Made by a program: the position numbers and the translations under genes. The notes under the pieces are model-generated. The model was not told where the DNA came from. It ran no database searches and saw only the letters and a program-made list of their open reading frames with translations. Of a stretch of 50,941 bases of DNA, positions 15,355 through 23,151 are shown piece after piece. The first letter of the stretch is position 1, and each line of letters starts with the position of its first letter. The DNA comes from Candidatus Gastranaerophilales bacterium (GTDB lineage: Bacteria; Bacillota; Clostridia; Lachnospirales; Lachnospiraceae): contig JAMPHU010000019.1 of NCBI GenBank assembly GCA_023663225.1, positions 1-50,941 on the forward strand. The letters are read 5' to 3'.

Positions 15355-17712
15355 ATGGAACAGAATCGTATTTTTGTGAAAACAGGCGGGCAGGGAAAGC
15401 CGATAGGAGACTTGTTCGGAATCTTTTTTGAGGATATCAATCATGCCGCGGACGGCGGTCTGTACGCGGAGATGGTGCGGAATCGCTCCTTTGAGTTCGC
15501 CGAGGTGGATCATCCCTCTTATCACGCGCTGACGGGTTGGGAGAAGATTGGGACAGATGAAAAAGTGACGCTTTCTGTGCGAGAAGGCGATGCAGTCAGC
15601 CCAAGAAACCCGCACTATCTGCACATGGAGGCGGCGTGTGAGGGAAGCGGTGTCGGCGTCAGAAATGTGGGTTTTGGCGGCGGAATGTACATAGAGAAGG
15701 GAAAGCGGTATTGTTTTTCCTGTTATGCGAGAGCTGTGAGAGGGGAAAAATGTGTTTTACAGATCTCTTTGCAGGGCGGGGACGGGGAATGTCTGGCGAA
15801 GGCGTTTGTCACGGCGGGGAAAGCCTGGGAGCGGTCGGCGCTTGTTCTGGAAGCGGCGCAGGATACCGTAAGGGGGAGTTTGGCCATCACCATCGCAGAG
15901 GGATGGGGCGTGGAGCTGGATCTGGTGTCGTTGTTTCCCGAGGAGACTTACCTGGGGAGGAAAAACGGCTTGCGCAAAGATTTGGCGGAGGCGATTGCGG
16001 AGCTTGGGCCGAAATTCATGCGTTTTCCGGGAGGCTGCCTGGTGCATGACGGCAGTCTGGACGCGGATGCCAGAGACTCTCTGTACCGCTGGAAAAATAC
16101 CATCGGCCCTCTGGAGGAACGCCCTGCCAGGCGGAATAACTGGAGGTACAACCAGACCTTGGGACTGGGGTATTATGAGTATTTTCTGTTCTGTGAAGAT
16201 ATCGGGGCCAAGCCGGTGCCGATCCTTCCCGCCGCCTACGATCCCCACCATAAAAGGGCGGTTCCTCTGGACGAGCTGCAGCCGTGGATACAGGAGGCCT
16301 TGGATCTCATTGAATTTGCCAACGGGGATGAGGGGACGAAATGGGGGCATGTGAGGGTCTCTCTGGGCCACAGAGCACCTTTTGGACTGGAGTATCTGGG
16401 GATTGGCAACGAGGAAGTGGGCGAGGGCTTTCGAGAGCGGTTTCCGTATTTTGTAAAAGCGATCAAGGAAAAATATCCCGAGATCAAGTTGATCGGGAGC
16501 AGCGGCCCGTTTTGTGCCGGAAGCGAATATGATTTGGGATGGGAGTGCGCGAGAAATTGCGGCGCCCAGATTGTGGATGAACATTACTATATGTCGCCGG
16601 AGTGGTTTTTGGAGAATCTGCACCGCTATGACACTTTTGAGGCGAGGGAACCCTATGTCTTTTTGGGAGAATACGCCAGCCACGCCAACAGAGGGGCAAA
16701 CGCCTTGGCGGAGGCGGCTTTTATGACCGGTCTGCAAAACGCCTCTCATGCGGTCAAGATGGCCTGCTACGCGCCGCTTTTGTGTCATCGGGACTATGTG
16801 AACTGGAGACCGGATATGATCTGGTTTGACAACGGGAAGGTCTGTAAGTCGGTAAATTATCAGGTTCAAAAGCTGTTTATGAACCACCAGGGAGATGAGC
16901 TGTTGGACTGTGTTGTGGAGACTGCCGTCCCCAAAGAGACCTTGCGCACGGTGGAGATGCGCAAGAGGGGCGCAATCGCTTTCCTTGGAGATGACGCGCG
17001 GGTGGAATTTACGGATATTCATTTGCGGAATGAAGATACGGGAGAAGTTTTTGACTTTTCGGACAGAGAAGTTTTGGCGGATAGAGCGCCGGTCTTTTTG
17101 ATGGAGGAGGCACCCGCTGATTTTACGCTGCGGTTCCATGCAAGGGAGCTGGAAGGATACAAGGGATTTCGGGTGTCCTTCGGCTGGAAAAACGAGAAAG
17201 AACGGCTCAGCTGGCTGCTGGGCGGATGGGAAGGCCAGGACGCCGCTTTTGTGGAAGATACCGAGGGCGGGGACAGCTTTTTGACGCAAAATCAGTTTGC
17301 GCTGGTACGGGGGCAGGAGTATGCGCTTCAGTTGCGCGTGAAGGGAGATCGGATAGAGGGGTGGATCGACGGGAAGCTGTTTCAGTGGACTCATCTTAGG
17401 CCGGTGGAAATAGAAGCCTTATATCTCACCGCCAGCAGGGAGCGGGAGACCTCGGATATCATCTTAAAAGCGGTCAATCTGCGCAGGGAGGATTTTGCGG
17501 CGGAGATTCGATTGCCGGATCTGGAAGCGCGAGTATGCAGATGCGACTCCTATGTATTGCGGGAGGCGGACTGTGTGGAGAGTCCTGATTTTCCGGATGT
17601 GGAGACAGTGGAGGTCAAAAGGCAGGAGCGCGCGCTGGAGCTTGACGCAGAAAAGGGTTTTTCCGAGAATTTTCCGGCGCGGTCTGTCACGGTGATGCGT
17701 CTGAAGATATAA
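15355..17712 (+). CDS. Alpha-L-arabinofuranosidase, GH51
   Basis: The product has 785 residues, the longer GH51 type with a carbohydrate-binding-like N-terminal domain, a TIM barrel and a beta-rich C-terminal region. It removes L-arabinofuranose from arabinan or arabinoxylan fragments. The acid/base E353 is in GIGNEEVGEG and the nucleophile E439 in FLGEYAS. LFGIFFEDINHAADGGLYAEM near residue 22 is typical of this clade. No signal peptide is present, so action is probably cytoplasmic. The start follows AGGGAGGA. It is in one operon with the GH28 gene, together suiting degradation of arabinose-decorated pectin oligosaccharides. Confidence 0.95.
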   Translation: MEQNRIFVKTGGQGKPIGDLFGIFFEDINHAADGGLYAEMVRNRSFEFAEVDHPSYHALTGWEKIGTDEKVTLSVREGDAVSPRNPHYLHMEAACEGSGVGVRNVGFGGGMYIEKGKRYCFSCYARAVRGEKCVLQISLQGGDGECLAKAFVTAGKAWERSALVLEAAQDTVRGSLAITIAEGWGVELDLVSLFPEETYLGRKNGLRKDLAEAIAELGPKFMRFPGGCLVHDGSLDADARDSLYRWKNTIGPLEERPARRNNWRYNQTLGLGYYEYFLFCEDIGAKPVPILPAAYDPHHKRAVPLDELQPWIQEALDLIEFANGDEGTKWGHVRVSLGHRAPFGLEYLGIGNEEVGEGFRERFPYFVKAIKEKYPEIKLIGSSGPFCAGSEYDLGWECARNCGAQIVDEHYYMSPEWFLENLHRYDTFEAREPYVFLGEYASHANRGANALAEAAFMTGLQNASHAVKMACYAPLLCHRDYVNWRPDMIWFDNGKVCKSVNYQVQKLFMNHQGDELLDCVVETAVPKETLRTVEMRKRGAIAFLGDDARVEFTDIHLRNEDTGEVFDFSDREVLADRAPVFLMEEAPADFTLRFHARELEGYKGFRVSFGWKNEKERLSWLLGGWEGQDAAFVEDTEGGDSFLTQNQFALVRGQEYALQLRVKGDRIEGWIDGKLFQWTHLRPVEIEALYLTASRERETSDIILKAVNLRREDFAAEIRLPDLEARVCRCDSYVLREADCVESPDFPDVETVEVKRQERALELDAEKGFSENFPARSVTVMRLKI

Positions 17713-17753
17713 TATTTGCTTTTTTGTTCCTCATAAGATAAAATGTAGGAAAT

Positions 17754-17773
17754 TCTAATCGTTAGTGAGTATA
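17754..17773. repeat. 20-bp dispersed repeat (copy 1)
   Basis: TCTAATCGTTAGTGAGTATA is identical to 35776-35795, which is the right arm of a palindromic element there. Here only the one arm is present, between the GH51 gene and the GGDEF gene. It is probably a partial copy of a MITE- or REP-like sequence. Confidence 0.6.
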
Positions 17774-17823
17774 CGATAAAATGGCGGGCGCATCGATGCT
17801 GCTTGCGGAGAGGTACTTTTCAT

Positions 17824-19311
17824 ATGTTGATCAAAACATCGGTTGTATGTCTTATGTTTACCTTGTATATGCTCTGGTTCTATTACCGGAAGCCGCATAT
17901 TCCCATCAGATCCACCAGGATATTTCAGCTTCTCACCTGGGTGGCTCTTGTGAATGTGAGCTTTGACCTGATCACGCTTTACACGGTCAACCACAGGGAC
18001 AGCGTCCCCGAGGGATGGAACCTGCTGGCACACGTGATCTATCTGTTGTCTATCTTGGGTTTTATCTTCCTTTTATTCTTATATTTGAGAAGCTATCTTG
18101 AAGTGAAGCTGAAATTTTCCAAGGGGATCCGGACGCTCCAGAGTCTGCCGCTTATCGTGTCGGCGTTTGGGATCTTGGCGCTGCCGATCACCTATGTCAA
18201 CGGGGAGACGACCGATTATTCTCTGGGGCCGAAAGCCTACGCCCTTTACGGGAGTATCGTGATCTATCTGATTTTGATTTTGTATTACTGTCTCCGCCAT
18301 TGGGAGATTCTGGATCGAGAGAAAAGAATGGCGATCGTTCTCGCCGTGCCCATCTTTGTGATCGTTTCCCTGATCCAGATGCTCTTTCCGGAGACGTTGT
18401 TGGTGGTGGTCGCTTCCACATTGATCCTGTTAGGCTTGATTCTGAGCAATGAAAATTCGGAAAAGTACATGGATGAGAAGACGGCTCTTTTTAACCAGTA
18501 TTCCCTTGAGACCGTGCTGGAAGAATTTGATTTTGAAAAACAGAAATTGTACGTGGCGGTGATCTGTTTTTGCAAGACGGAAAACAATGTTGACTGGAAT
18601 CAGGCTTTTCGGGTTCTGGAGGATATCAACAAAGAGGTCAGGCAGCGCCATATGAACGCGTACCGTATCGGTGAGAACGGAGTCGTGTTCGGCGGCAGCG
18701 TCAAGGAAAAGGCGGGGAGTGTGCTGACTGAGGTAAAGCGGGCCATTGAAAATAAATATGGCAAGGAGGATATCACCATCTCCGCAAAGCTTCTGGAAGA
18801 GGAGGAGACGGAGAATAAGTACAAATGTATGCAGAATATCATCGCGTTCTGTACGGAGATCGGGCAGCATCTTGCGTATATGGATTATCTGACGCATATT
18901 TACAACAGAAACGCTTTTGAAAGAGATCTGGAAAAGCTGGGTCAGAACAGCGTCGGCTATTATATCATTGCGGATCTGAATAATCTGAAAGTGGTCAACG
19001 ATACGATGGGACATTCCGCGGGTGACGAACTGCTGCAGAGTTTTGCCAGCCTGCTGGAGAATACGGTAGGAAATGAAGGTCGGGCATACCGTCAGGGCGG
19101 GGACGAGTTCGCCGTCTTGTACAAGCGGGACGCGCAGGAGTTTGTGCGGAAATTGGAGCAGAAATGTAAAGTCCACAATATGTCCCGCAATCTTCCGATC
19201 AGCTACGCCATCGGGTATTGCAGTCTTGCGGACAGCGATTTTGTCAATGTGGCGGACGGTATGATGTATGCCAATAAGAGGGAGATGAAGAAGCGGAATC
19301 AGGAGGGTTAG
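17824..19311 (+). CDS. Membrane diguanylate cyclase with degenerate plus intact GGDEF domains
   Basis: The product has 495 residues. About seven membrane helices (1-220) form a 7TM-type sensor. A first GGDEF-like domain (about 225-345) is degenerate: YRIGENGVVF stands where YRxGGDEF is expected. The second domain (about 355-490) carries RQGGDEFAVLYK and should make cyclic di-GMP. No RxxD inhibitory site precedes it. ATG 17824 follows GAGAGG; the TTG at 17803 lacks a site. It ends one base before the next gene. It may tune motility against adhesion, fitting the nearby flagellin. Confidence 0.88.
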   Translation: MLIKTSVVCLMFTLYMLWFYYRKPHIPIRSTRIFQLLTWVALVNVSFDLITLYTVNHRDSVPEGWNLLAHVIYLLSILGFIFLLFLYLRSYLEVKLKFSKGIRTLQSLPLIVSAFGILALPITYVNGETTDYSLGPKAYALYGSIVIYLILILYYCLRHWEILDREKRMAIVLAVPIFVIVSLIQMLFPETLLVVVASTLILLGLILSNENSEKYMDEKTALFNQYSLETVLEEFDFEKQKLYVAVICFCKTENNVDWNQAFRVLEDINKEVRQRHMNAYRIGENGVVFGGSVKEKAGSVLTEVKRAIENKYGKEDITISAKLLEEEETENKYKCMQNIIAFCTEIGQHLAYMDYLTHIYNRNAFERDLEKLGQNSVGYYIIADLNNLKVVNDTMGHSAGDELLQSFASLLENTVGNEGRAYRQGGDEFAVLYKRDAQEFVRKLEQKCKVHNMSRNLPISYAIGYCSLADSDFVNVADGMMYANKREMKKRNQEG

Positions 19312-19312
19312 T

Positions 19313-21058
19313 ATGTCAAGAACAGTGGGGATTGGGCATCAGGATTTTGAAGTGATCCGGAGAGAAGGATATTTTTATGTGGACAAGACAAAATTCATAC
19401 AGGAATGGTGGGAATCCGGTGATGAGGTAACGCTGATCACGCGTCCGAGACGTTTTGGAAAGACTTTGAATATGAGTATGCTGGAGAAGTTCTTTTCTGT
19501 CCATTACAGAGACAGAGGGGACTTATTTCAAAAGTTGACTATATGGGAACAGGAAAAATATCGGAAACTGCAGGGAACTTATCCGGTTCTTTTTTTGAGT
19601 TTTGCGGATGTGAAAGAGACTTCCTTTTCGCAGGCCAGGAGAAAAATCTGCCGCATTATCAAAGAACTTTACAATCAATACTATTTTTTGATGGAAACGG
19701 GTTTATTGAATGAAAGTGAGAAGAAGGATTTTGCGCGGATATCGGCGGAGATGGACGATAGCGAAGCTTCTTTCTCTTTAAAAGCGTTGTCGGGATACTT
19801 GTTCCGCTATTATAAGAAGAAAGCGCTTATTTTTCTGGATGAATATGATACGCCCATGCAGGAGGCTTATATAAACGGATATTGGAGGGAAATGGTTTCC
19901 TTTACCAGAAGTCTTTTTAGTTCTACCTTCAAGACGAACCCTTATCTGGAACGGGCGATCATGACGGGGATCACGCGTGTCAGCAAAGAGTCGGTGTTTT
20001 CTGATTTGAACAATCTGGAAGTGATCACTACCACTTCGGATAAATATGCGGACTGCTTTGGGTTTACCGAGGAGGAAGTGTTTGCGGCGTTAGAGGATTA
20101 TGGACTGTCAGATCGGAAGGAGGAAGTAAAGCAGTGGTATGATGGTTTTACATTTGGAAGGTGTACTGATATTTATAATCCCTGGTCCATATTGAATTAT
20201 ATGGACAAGGGAAAAGTGGATTGCTATTGGGCAAACTCCAGCAGTAATGGACTGGTTGGAAAGTTGATCAGGGAGGGCGATCCAGAGATCAAGATGACAA
20301 TGGAGGAACTGCTGCGGGGAGAAGCTTTTCACACTTCCTTTGATGAGCAGATTGTATTTGACCAGTTGGATCAGGGAGATTTAGCTGTGTGGAGTTTGCT
20401 GCTCGCAAGCGGGTATTTAAAAGTGATCAGTTATGAATTGAACCAGGTGCGCAGAAAGGCGGAATATGTCCTGAAGCTGACAAATATGGAAGTTCAGATG
20501 ATGTTTGAACGAATGATCGAGGGATGGTTTGGGGAATGTCGCAGGATTCATAATGCATTTGTACAAGCATTGCTGGATGACGATGTAAAGGCAATGAATA
20601 TTTATATGAATAAGATCGCGCTTCAGACATTCAGCTATTTTGATACAGGCCACAAACCGTCTGAGGAAGAACCGGAGCGGTTTTATCATGGTTTTGTATT
20701 AGGACTTATGGTGGAATTGGCTGACAGATATGTAATCACATCCAACAGAGAGAGCGGTTTTGGCCGATATGATGTGGTGCTGGAACCGCGGACGAAGTTT
20801 TTGGCAATGGAAAACGATGCGATGATCCTGGAATTTAAAGTGCAGGATATAGAAGAAAAGGAATTGTCCGATACGGTTCGTGCGGCATTGAGACAGATAG
20901 AGGAGAAAGAATATCAGGCGAGCCTTGTGGCAAAAGGGATTCCGAGAGAACGCATACGAAAATATGGGTTTGCTTTTTGTGGGAAAAGGGTGTTGATTGG
21001 TACAGGGAAGCAGTCAAGGGCAGCCGTTCCTGGCGGAGAGCTACCCAATCAACCGTGA
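19313..21058 (+). CDS. AAA-ATPase-like protein with C-terminal PD-(D/E)XK nuclease domain
   Basis: The product has 581 residues. The N-terminus (QDFEVIRREGYFYVDKT, then LITRPRRFGKTLNMSML) has the P-loop of the AAA-ATPase-like family, with a Walker B at LIFLDEYDTP. The C-terminal part has a PD-(D/E)XK signature: GRYDVVLEP and, about 20 residues later, MILEFKV. Such proteins form large families in gut Clostridia and Bacteroides; their role is unproven, with mobile-element or defence functions suggested. The start lies one base after the stop of the GGDEF gene, with AGGAGG inside that gene, so the two are coupled. Confidence 0.9.
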   Translation: MSRTVGIGHQDFEVIRREGYFYVDKTKFIQEWWESGDEVTLITRPRRFGKTLNMSMLEKFFSVHYRDRGDLFQKLTIWEQEKYRKLQGTYPVLFLSFADVKETSFSQARRKICRIIKELYNQYYFLMETGLLNESEKKDFARISAEMDDSEASFSLKALSGYLFRYYKKKALIFLDEYDTPMQEAYINGYWREMVSFTRSLFSSTFKTNPYLERAIMTGITRVSKESVFSDLNNLEVITTTSDKYADCFGFTEEEVFAALEDYGLSDRKEEVKQWYDGFTFGRCTDIYNPWSILNYMDKGKVDCYWANSSSNGLVGKLIREGDPEIKMTMEELLRGEAFHTSFDEQIVFDQLDQGDLAVWSLLLASGYLKVISYELNQVRRKAEYVLKLTNMEVQMMFERMIEGWFGECRRIHNAFVQALLDDDVKAMNIYMNKIALQTFSYFDTGHKPSEEEPERFYHGFVLGLMVELADRYVITSNRESGFGRYDVVLEPRTKFLAMENDAMILEFKVQDIEEKELSDTVRAALRQIEEKEYQASLVAKGIPRERIRKYGFAFCGKRVLIGTGKQSRAAVPGGELPNQP

Positions 21059-21059
21059 G

Positions 21060-21638
21060 TTACCGCTTTCCCTTCATCAATTCCGCTCCGGCGTTCCATG
21101 CTTTTGCAATTTCTTTGCCCGTTGTATAATAACCGTGCTGGAATTGGTCGAATGTGAGCGCCTTTAACTTTACAGGATCCACTTTTCCGTTTTCAGAAAG
21201 CACTTTTTCCTCTGCCTTTACATTGACGATCTTTCCCACAATTCCAGAGACGTACTTTGTCTCAAGGAACTCAAGCAGCTCGCACTCCATCACAACCGGA
21301 AACTCCTCGATGATGGGGGCGTGAACCTTGTCGCTTTTCACAGCATGGTATCCGGTCCGCTCGAACTTATCATTGATCTTATTTCCGGATGCGATACCGA
21401 AAAAGTCTGCCACATCCACATGCTCCTCATCGGCAAGGGAGACCGTAAAGGCTTTGCTCGCCTGAATGTTGAGCCAGGTCTTTTTGCCTTCGCCGATAAA
21501 AAGAATGATCTTGTCATCATCACAGATCTGGCCCCATGCTACGTTCATCACATTGACTTTTTCGTTCTCGTCATATGCGGAGACCATCAGCACGGGCATT
21601 GGGAAAACTGCCTGCACTAATCCTAAATCTTTCTTCAT
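21060..21638 (-). CDS. Flavin reductase family protein
   Basis: The product has 192 residues with the FMN-binding split-barrel pattern: PMPVLMVSAYDENEKVNVM near the start, WLNIQASKAFTVSL, and a DFFG segment near 80. These proteins bind FMN and reduce flavins or act as small NAD(P)H:flavin oxidoreductases. Cytoplasmic, no membrane segment. A promoter is seen upstream (21678-21705). It is convergent with the AAA-ATPase gene, with stops two bases apart. The substrate is undefined. Confidence 0.92.
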   Translation of the reverse strand: MKKDLGLVQAVFPMPVLMVSAYDENEKVNVMNVAWGQICDDDKIILFIGEGKKTWLNIQASKAFTVSLADEEHVDVADFFGIASGNKINDKFERTGYHAVKSDKVHAPIIEEFPVVMECELLEFLETKYVSGIVGKIVNVKAEEKVLSENGKVDPVKLKALTFDQFQHGYYTTGKEIAKAWNAGAELMKGKR

Positions 21639-21677
21639 TTCGCTACCTCGCTTGTGTTGTGATTGGGTTTGTTTAAA

Positions 21678-21705
21678 ATTATAGCATGTGTCAAAATAAT
21701 TGCAA
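21678..21705 (-). promoter_or_regulatory. Sigma-A promoter of the flavin reductase gene
   Basis: Read on the minus strand: TTGCAA (21705-21700), a 16-base spacer and TATAAT (21683-21678), about 40 bases before the start codon. A hairpin AAGTACCT/AGGTACTT at about 21704-21728 overlaps the -35 region and the end of the upstream HAD gene and may act as its terminator. Confidence 0.7.
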
Positions 21706-21720
21706 GTACCTACATTTCGG

Positions 21721-22536
21721 TCAGGTACTTACAACGTTTTCCTCAAGCCATCTTGCGACGCCGTCCTCATCATTTGAGGCGATAACGGAGGTTGCGATTT
21801 TTTTCAAATCTTCATGGGCATTTTGAACGGCATAGCTCTCGTCCGCCAGTTCAAACATATCCATATCGTTTTTGCCGTCGCCAAACACGACCAGCTTCTC
21901 GCATTGTAAAAGGGATTGTAACCGCTTGATCGCATTTGCCTTGGAAGCGTTCAGGGGCATGATTTCAAGCCACTGTTTCTTGGTATAAAGATCTCTCTGA
22001 TAAACGCAATGGTAGGAACCCTTGTATTTTTCGTACAAGGGTTTCAGCCTTTCGGGTTCGTCAATACAAGTGAGATAGAAAATATTTCCCTGCCGCAGAT
22101 CATCTATTGTCCGCACCGCATTGGTGCGGATATCTCCCTTTCTGCTGTCAAGAAACTGATTCATGCCGTCGGAGCATAACGCGGGAACAAAGGAAAATTT
22201 CTCTTTGCCGTCTATGTATGCATAGACAATGGGATACACCTTGTTTGCAAACAGATCGTCCAACACAAGATTGATTCCGTCGTCAAAATAGTTTGCGATC
22301 AGAATATCCTCTGTGAGATTATCGATCACAAAAGCGCCGTTGTATACGATCAGAGGAATCTTAGCGTTTATTCCCCCTGTCACTTTTTTGGCGGTGATCA
22401 ATGAACGGGCGGTGGCATAAGAAAACAACATTCCGCTTTCCGTCAGACGATTGATTACATTGTTGGTATATTCGGAGGTTCTCTCGTTGCTTTGCAATAA
22501 GGTTCCATCCAAGTCTGACACATATAGTATACGCAT
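21721..22536 (-). CDS. Cof-type HAD-IIB family phosphatase
   Basis: The product has 271 residues. It opens with VSDLDGTLLQSNE (DxDGT nucleophile motif I) and ends with the motif IV region VFGDGKNDMDMF, flanking a C2-type cap. A lysine (N-A-S-K-A-N-A-I) before motif IV completes the site. The family dephosphorylates sugar phosphates and cofactors such as pyridoxal phosphate or FMN intermediates; the substrate cannot be predicted. Cytoplasmic. It begins after GAGGTG on the minus strand and stands alone upstream of the flavin reductase gene. Confidence 0.94.
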   Translation of the reverse strand: MRILYVSDLDGTLLQSNERTSEYTNNVINRLTESGMLFSYATARSLITAKKVTGGINAKIPLIVYNGAFVIDNLTEDILIANYFDDGINLVLDDLFANKVYPIVYAYIDGKEKFSFVPALCSDGMNQFLDSRKGDIRTNAVRTIDDLRQGNIFYLTCIDEPERLKPLYEKYKGSYHCVYQRDLYTKKQWLEIMPLNASKANAIKRLQSLLQCEKLVVFGDGKNDMDMFELADESYAVQNAHEDLKKIATSVIASNDEDGVARWLEENVVST

Positions 22537-22981
22537 TTTGCACCTCGTTTATAGACAGTGAGTCATAGCAGTTTGGGTTTCGCTGTTGTAGCCTGCTAAC
22601 GATTATTTTATCACAGGAGGTTAGAATCTGCCATAGTAATGTAACGATTCAGTCATAAAGGGATTGTGGTTTCGACTTGGGGACTCTAGTGACGGAGCAT
22701 AGGTTACAGAAAGTATTCTCTGTAACCTATGCTCCTGTATCCCACAATTCCAAAAAGTATATCATCCGACAATGATATGTGATCCTCATACTAACTAACA
22801 TTATGATCAGGATTGTGAGGAGGGGATACTTTTGAGGATTAAGCGGTATGAAATCTTGCTATACTTTTTAGAAAGGACAGCGTATAATATAGTCTAAGAA
22901 GATTAGGGCAATCACGCATCTTGAAAGCTATAAAGATATTGATATCATGAATCCATCTGTATTATTAGGAGGTGAGGAATA
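22537..22981. other. Intergenic region with a degenerate palindromic repeat
   Basis: The 445 bases hold no long gene. At 22641-22751 there is a nested palindrome: a perfect 17-bp stem GGAGCATAGGTTACAGA (22694-22710) with its complement at 22719-22735, inside GGATTGTGG (22661) and CCACAATTCC (22742). Its left edge GTAACGATTCAGTCATAAA resembles the end of the MITE at 27277. No T-run follows the stem, so it is unlikely to be a simple terminator. A sequence ATACTAACTAACATTA near 22788 resembles one arm of the 35693 element. A TATAAT at about 22880 may help express the small gene that follows. Confidence 0.5.
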
Positions 22982-23110
22982 ATGTTAAATACACTGGAAA
23001 TTAGTTCTGATTTTACGGTTGAAGAAAAACTTTTGTTTTATAATACACCAAAATCTGACGCAGAAAAGCAGATTGAAAAATTAAGAGCTAAGCGTCAGGG
23101 AAAAGAATAA
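22982..23110 (+). CDS. Small protein of 42 residues, unknown
   Basis: A very strong ribosome site (AGGAGGTGAGG) precedes ATG 22982. The product is hydrophilic: MLNTLEISSDFTVEEKLL, then a lysine-rich helix ending AEKQIEKLRAKRQGKE. It has no membrane helix or cysteine. It lies 41 bases before the UvrA-like gene on the same strand and may be cotranscribed. It could be a leader peptide, a small regulator or an antitoxin remnant; the family is not recognised. The ribosome site is the main support. Confidence 0.5.
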   Translation: MLNTLEISSDFTVEEKLLFYNTPKSDAEKQIEKLRAKRQGKE

Positions 23111-23151
23111 ATTCAAGGGCATGATTTCAAGCAACAAGAGGAATATGCAAG

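Noticed and set aside
15757-17394. A 545-residue open frame on the minus strand.
   Set aside because: It is the antisense shadow of the GH51 gene, whose plus-strand product has the full catalytic motifs. The antisense translation has no recognisable domain.
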